Of a stretch of 64,000 nt of DNA, positions 59,201-64,000 are shown piece by piece. The stretch is from assembly GCF_001649575.2 (NCBI RefSeq), contig NC_051436.1:10734664-10798663 (forward strand). The letters are read 5' to 3'. Both the position numbers and the translations under genes were made by a program. The DNA is from Kryptolebias marmoratus (lineage: Eukaryota; Chordata; Actinopteri; Cyprinodontiformes; Rivulidae). Each line of letters begins with the position of its first letter. Position 1 is the first letter of the stretch. The notes below the pieces were generated by a model, which was not told where the DNA came from, searched no databases, and saw only the letters and a list, made by a program, of their open reading frames with translations.

Positions 59201-61762
59201 GATTTTGTAAGTTTGCCCATTTGCCAAATATAAATCCAGAAAAATAAACATTCTGTTACTGATTTCACTGAGTGAAGGAAGCATTTGATCCCCTGAGAAA
59301 GTAAGTCGCTCTCTGCCCTTCGGTCCTCACCTCACAAAACTAGAAGGATCGATGTGGTGTTCACAAACAAAACATCACAGCAGGACTAAAAAAATGTAAA
59401 ATCTATTGTTTTCTATCTGCACTGGGACCATTCCAGAAATGAAGCAACAGACGGGTTTTATTTTGTTTCACTGTTGCACAACTTTGTGTTTCTGATCGTG
59501 TTACAGTTTGAGTTTGTTGCTCCTGCCCTCCGTCAGTGTCTGTTACCAAAGTTCAGTTACCCTTAGTACTTTTAGTTGGCCTTTAGTACTTTTAGTTGGC
59601 CTTTAGTACTTTTAGTTGGCCTTTTTGGTACTTTTAGTTGGTCTTGAGTACTTTTACTTTGCCTTTTTTGTACTTTTACTTTGCCTTTTTTGTTACTTTT
59701 AGTTGGCCTTTAGTACTTTTAGTTGGCCTTTAGTGCTTTTAGTTAGTCTTAGTGGTACTTTTACTTAGCCTTTGGTACTTTTACTTTGCCTTTTTTGGTA
59801 CTTTTAGTTAGCCTTAGTGGTACTTTTAGTTGGCCTTTAGTACTTTTAGTTGGCCTTTAGTACTTTTAGTTGGCCTTTAGTACTTTTAGTTGGTCTTTAG
59901 TACTTGTAGTTACCCTTTTCGGTACTTGTAGTTATCCTTAGTACTTTTAGTTAGCCTTTAGTGCTTTTAGTTGGCCTTTTTGGTACTTTTAGTTGGTCTT
60001 TAGTACTTTTACTTTGCCTTTTTTGTACTTTTACTTTGCCTTTTTTGTTACTTGTAGTTGGCCTTTGGTACTTTTAGTTGGTCTTTTCCGTACTTGTAGT
60101 TAGCCTTAGTACTTTTAGTTGGCCTTTAGTACTTTTAGTTAGTCTTAGTGGTACTTGTAGTTGGTCTTTAGTACTTTTACTTAGCCTTAGTGGTACTTTT
60201 AGTTGGTCTTTAGTACTCTTAGTTAGCCTTTAGTACTTTTAGTTAGTCTTAGTGGTACTTTTAGTTGGTCTTTAGTACTTTTAGTTAGCCTTAGTGGTAC
60301 TTTTAGTTGGTCTTTAGTACTCTTAGTTAGTCTTAGTGGTACTTTTAGTTGGTCTTTAGTACTTTTAGTTAGCCTTAGTGGTACTTTTAATTAGCCTTTA
60401 GTACTTTCAGTTAGCCTTTTTTGTTACTTGTAGTTGGCCTTTGGTACTTTTATTAAGCCTTTGCAGTACTTGTAGTTAGCCTTAGTACTTTTACTTAGCC
60501 TTTGGTACTTTTAGTTAGCGTTTGGTACTTTTAGTTGGCCTTTGCTTTACTTTTAGTTAGCCTTAGTACTTGTAGTGTAGTTTTATCTCTGATGTAATTT
60601 TTATGAATTTTTGTGTTTTTTGATGTAAAGCACTTTAAACTGCCCTGTTGCTGAAAAGTTATATAAATAAATCTGACTCGAGTATTTTGGTTGATGTGTA
60701 ACTGGAGGCGTGTGAGAGTATTTGTACCCTGTGTGACCCAGGATGGTGGCGTGGTGCAGCGGCCCCCGCCCGTTGCTGTCCACCTGGTTGACGTTGGCAC
60801 CGTTCTGCAGCAGGAACTCGCAGGCTGCCAGGGCATTCTGAACAAAATGGCTCACTTTACCACGTTGTCAAGTGAAGGTCGACACAACTGGACTAAAAGG
60901 ATCGGATGTTTCTGGTTCTGAGGGCAGACATGCCAGCTTTATCCAGTTACTGAGGGNNNNNNNNNNNNNNNNNNNNNNNNNNNNNNNNNNNNNNNNNNNN
61001 NNNNNNNNNNNNNNNNNNNNNNNNNNNNNNNNNNNNNNNNNNNNNNNNNNNNNNNNNNNNNNNNNNNNNNNNNNNNNNNNGGGCTCTGCTCACCACTGAG
61101 ACGGCCTGGATCAGAGGTGTGCTCGACTCCTCGGCCAAGTTGATCCAGTTGACGTCGGCTCCGTGGGCCAGAGCGTCGGCCATGACGGGGAAGTTCTGCA
61201 GCGCGGCTGAGCGGTACAACAGCGCCCCCGGGTGAAGACCGCTGAGATCTTCCTCCTCCCCTTCTTCATCTGAGGGAAGTTTCGTTAGTTAGTAGTTTAT
61301 TCATCACATCAGACGATGCATCTGTGTGTGTCTGAGTGTGTGTGTTAGCTCACCTTTGGGAAAGCCAGAATTGGTTTTTTGGAGAATGTCACTGGGGCTA
61401 AGACCTGAGGAGAGACACAGAAAGTCGTGGTTTATCCGGACAGAAACACCTTCGGGACGATCTCGCGATGAACAAGTCCTGAAGTCCGTTTGTTCAACCG
61501 GGTGCAGTAAACGAGCGACGAGACGAAGCACGTCCATCCCTGCTCCTGCTGCGCGGTGTGAGTTCTACCTGTGAGCCGAGGCAGTGTGGCCCGGTTGGGT
61601 TTGGGCTTGAGAGGCGGCCGCTGCACGTTCCGATCCTGCGTCGTGGCCCTGTTCCTCCTGGCGCTGGATCGCCTCAGCAGGGGGTTCGCGCCCGTCTCCG
61701 GCAGCTTTTGGATGAACTTCTTCTCGACGTACTTTGATCTAATCCACGACTCCTTGTCTCCT
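56211..61762 (-). CDS. acap1: ACAP1, Arf-GAP with coiled coil, ankyrin repeats and PH domain (3' half)
   Basis: Seven coding exons on the minus strand: 61762-61569, 61404-61354, 61269-61094, 60837-60728, 58874-58764, 58679-58618 and 56308-56211; phases agree throughout. The first seen segment, SWIRSKYVEKKFIQKLPE, follows the Arf-GAP domain in human ACAP1. Ankyrin repeats come next: LHPGALLYRSAALQNFPVMA, ALAHGADVNW, ACEFLLQNGANVNQVDSNGR, GPLHHATILGHTG and LVCLFLKRGADYNARD. The end, IYQDIFRDFSHMASNNPEKL, matches the human C-terminus. ACAP1 stimulates GTP hydrolysis on Arf6 and helps sort cargo from recycling endosomes. The BAR, PH and Arf-GAP parts must lie past base 61762, probably outside the window. 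ACAP1 also lies at human 17p13.1 near BCL6B and SLC16A13. Confidence 0.93.
57010..57110. repeat. Family A repeat copy, in acap1 intron
   Basis: GTCTTACCTGTTGTAGAACA to GACGAGCTAATGGCTAGTCT, the standard left half of the family. Confidence 0.65.
57655..58085. repeat. Inverted LINE-tail repeat followed by degenerate family A piece
   Basis: 57655-57830 is the inverse of the 24480 type (GTTGCCAGTCCACCACAGGG, GGGAGGAGACCGGAGCACCC). 57905-58030 holds ACTAGCCGTTAGCTCGTCGA, a family A block. Confidence 0.5.
59555..60576. repeat. 1-kb minisatellite, ~20-22-bp unit, in acap1 intron
   Basis: About fifty units of CTTTAGTACTTTTAGTTGGC and variants (TTAGTGGTACTTTTAGTTAG, TTTTTTGTACTTTTACTTTG). The array lies between the coding exons at 58874 and 60728. 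It has no coding sense. Confidence 0.95.
60575..60670. repeat. Inverted copy of the 47745 repeat
   Basis: ATGTAAAGCACTTTAAACTG and GTTGCTGAAAAGTTATATAA are reverse complements of the blocks at 47775-47825. It borders the minisatellite. Confidence 0.6.
60957..61080. other. Assembly gap, 124 N, in acap1 intron
   Basis: Lies between the coding exons at 60837 and 61094, so no known coding sequence is lost. Confidence 0.95.
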
Positions 61763-61929
61763 CTGAGGAACGGAGAGGAAAAACGAAACAGATTGGATCC
61801 GACTGCAGCGGGGTTCTCACAAAATGAGACGATGCAAGAAGAAGCTCGGCTTTCAGCTCCAGAACAAAAACTCTGGCTTCTGAGCATCAATCCAAACTGA
61901 CAGTTTGGATTAATTTGAGCGAGTTTCTG

Positions 61930-62110
61930 CAGAAAGATAACGAAGAGTTAATATCTTACCCGTTGTAGACAGCTCTTTGTATGACCTCAGTTTAGAGAAA
62001 TAGAATTTAAATCTAACCGAACTGACGAGGTAATGGCTATTCTGAGCGCAGGCGAGACCAAAGTGGATTTCCGCCGTCGTTCCGGCGAACGCTGGTTTAT
62101 AAACCTTCAC
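61930..62110. repeat. Family A repeat copy
   Basis: TTAATATCTTACCCGTTGTA, ACCTCAGTTTAGAGAAATAG, ACTGACGAGGTAATGGCTAT and AGACCAAAGTGGATTTCCGC are the family's blocks in order. Confidence 0.65.
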
Positions 62111-64000
62111 ACCTTCAATTTCAGAGCCGTTTACATCGAATCCTACGGTTATTTGCAAATGCAAACAGCAGCACTTCTTGTGCAGCAGGAACAGAATAAC
62201 TTTTCTGCCAAAATAACCACGTATTATGAAACTAGGAGGTTTAAAAAAAAAAACAAAGCAGCAATCGCATGAAGTGGCCTGGTTTGGACTAACTGCTAAT
62301 CTGAGTTCGCTGCAAATCGGACGGATGTCGTCATCAAACAGCTTCAGTCCCCAGAATTTCAGAGCAGATAGATGGAAACGCCCTTTAACAAACCTTTAAT
62401 GCAGAAGCCAAATAACGTTGTAAAGGTCGCTGTTGCTTCTGCATTACCTGGCTACTTTTGGCAGAAACACTAACCAGAAATGCTCCAGCTAGCTTTCAAA
62501 TAACCGTAGAATTTCATGGGAATAACCGTGTCATGGGAAACTGACGGCAGTGAGCCCCTGGAGTCGTGACCACGCTTTGACTAAACGTACAGCGCTTTAT
62601 CTGGTCCAAGGACCCCAAAGTGCTTCACACTACATTCATTCATCTATTCATCCACTGATGGTGGTGAGCTACACTGTAGCCACAGCTGCCCTGGGGCAGA
62701 CTGACAGAAGTGACGCGGCCATTACACCAACCCCACCGATCCTCTGACCACCACCAGCAGGCGAGGCAGGTGAAGTGTCCTGCCCAAGGACACAACGGCT
62801 GAGACGGATGGAGCGGGGGGCTCGAACCGGCAACCCTCCGGTTACAGAACGAACCCTTACCCCCCCGAGTCACTGCCGCCCCTAGCTGTTAGCTCCTGTT
62901 AGATTTAAACTCTATTTCTCCAAACTGAGGTCATTAAAAAGGCCATCTACAACAGGTAAGATTGTAACAGGTCCCCACGTCAAAAGGCCTCAAAGTTCAG
63001 TTTAATAAAACAATTCACGCAGTAAAATAAACTCAAAGTGAATCTTTCTCATGCGTCAAAAACCAAATTCTTCCCCTTTTCAATACAAAAAAAGTTTTTT
63101 TTCAGAGAAAACACTTGCAGGTTAATAATCCGCGCGTTAAAAAAAAAAAAAGGATGTACAAAGTGTGCAACCTCGCGACAAATGTCCGGATATAACCCGT
63201 CAACCGTCTGTATCTGTAAGTACCTGCGACACTTCCTGTCTTCTGCAAGCCGACACAGAACAGAGACGAGAAAGTCGAAGAGCGCGTAAAAAAAAAAAAA
63301 AAGAAGCTGCTGTTTCCGTTCACAGAGAGCTCACCTCAGGGCTGACACAAGAAGCTACGTCTTCCCCGAAAAGGACAGAAAATATCTCCACTGAAAACAC
63401 GGCGGGTTCAGGCTAATTTCACGCGTTTCTGAAGCTACACCCAAAATAAAGTAAAACCTTCAACATGTCCGACAAAAAAATTTATATATATATGTGTAAA
63501 AATATGTGTAAAAATTTTCCTTTTTGGACACATATTTTAGGCAAATATCCCAGGAAACTATCTAACTTCAACAAGGCAAGATAAAGTGAAGAAAAACACT
63601 TTAAGCCAACAAAAGTGGAAGTGAATAATCTAAAAAGACACTTTTTAGTAATAATTTAAACATTTTTTTAAAGTTAAAAAGGTGGAAAAACTAAATGATG
63701 ACAGATAAAGTATCAACTGTTAAAGAAACAAAAGATAAAAAAAATAATATTTGAGCATTTTATCGTTTTAACTTTGATCCAAATACACAAAAAGTTGGTT
63801 TTGTTCCTTTTTTTCCCCTTTCTGAAAAGTTTTAAAGTTTAGTATTTCAGGAAGACGACTTTAGTAGACCTCAGGAAATGGATGGATAGATATATGTGAC
63901 AGATTGGACCTTTTTATTTGTGTAATAAAATTCATTTTTCCACGTTTGCAAGGGTCCGCGCTTCAATCTGACCAGATATTTGGGTCAGCTGTGTCAAACC
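62111..64000. other. Intron or flank of acap1, no exon recognised
   Basis: Apart from the repeats at 62580-62990 I find no Arf-GAP-coding exon on the minus strand up to the window edge. Sequence after 63400 is AT-rich. Confidence 0.4.
62580..62885. repeat. Fish interspersed repeat (CTTTATCTGGTCCAAGGACC type)
   Basis: Contains CAAAGTGCTTCACACTACAT, GCCCTGGGGCAGACTGACAG and GCTCGAACCGGCAACCCTCC. The last resembles a tRNA-like B box, and the blocks recur across fish genomes as I know them. Family not determined. Confidence 0.5.

Overview
The window is a piece of a teleost fish nuclear genome: spliced genes with GT-AG introns, vertebrate gene families, and dense fish-type repeats (Rex3/RTE and L2/Rex1-like LINEs, hAT hairpin MITEs, a Kolobok-like TTAA element, tRNA-derived SINE, satellites). 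Repeat types and gene forms suit a percomorph, perhaps a killifish-like species, but the species cannot be fixed from the sequence. Five runs of N mark assembly gaps.

Layout. 1-4264 (minus): the 5' half of an interferon-induced very large GTPase (gvin1-like) gene that begins with a degenerate GIMAP/AIG1 domain; an ISRE-CCAAT-TATA promoter lies upstream and a dead LINE sits in one intron. 4265-8250: repeats, including a 705-bp TTAA-flanked element with a THAP remnant. 8258-9064 (plus): a two-exon somatostatin-family gene encoding an unusual 14-mer, with a CRE-like box. 11519-17552 (minus): trip6, nine coding exons, three LIM domains, with a GC-rich candidate promoter near 20.6-21.0 kb. 21.1-26.9 kb: satellite and LINE debris. 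26896-31140 (minus): a single-exon gene with three tandem HIPK/DYRK-like kinase domains, the first apparently a pseudokinase. 38231-41766 (plus): bcl6b, apparently lacking its first zinc finger. 46833-53108 (plus): slc16a13 (MCT13), with a 758-bp stretch repeated across assembly gaps. 56211-61762 (minus): the 3' half of acap1, with a 1-kb minisatellite in an intron; the 5' part lies beyond the window.

The order bcl6b - slc16a13 - acap1 matches the gene content of human 17p13.1. A somatostatin gene beside a zyxin-family LIM gene and a BCL6-family gene mirrors human 3q27-28 (SST, BCL6, LPP), so this is probably an ohnologous block that kept its own somatostatin. The triple kinase has no counterpart in that synteny and looks like a lineage-specific, intronless insertion. 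It and the gvin1-like gene are the two least conventional genes here. No operon-like or CRISPR-like system is present. The best candidates for something undescribed are the triple kinase with its TGATGTCA-box promoter, the somatostatin variant, and the GIMAP-GVIN gene.
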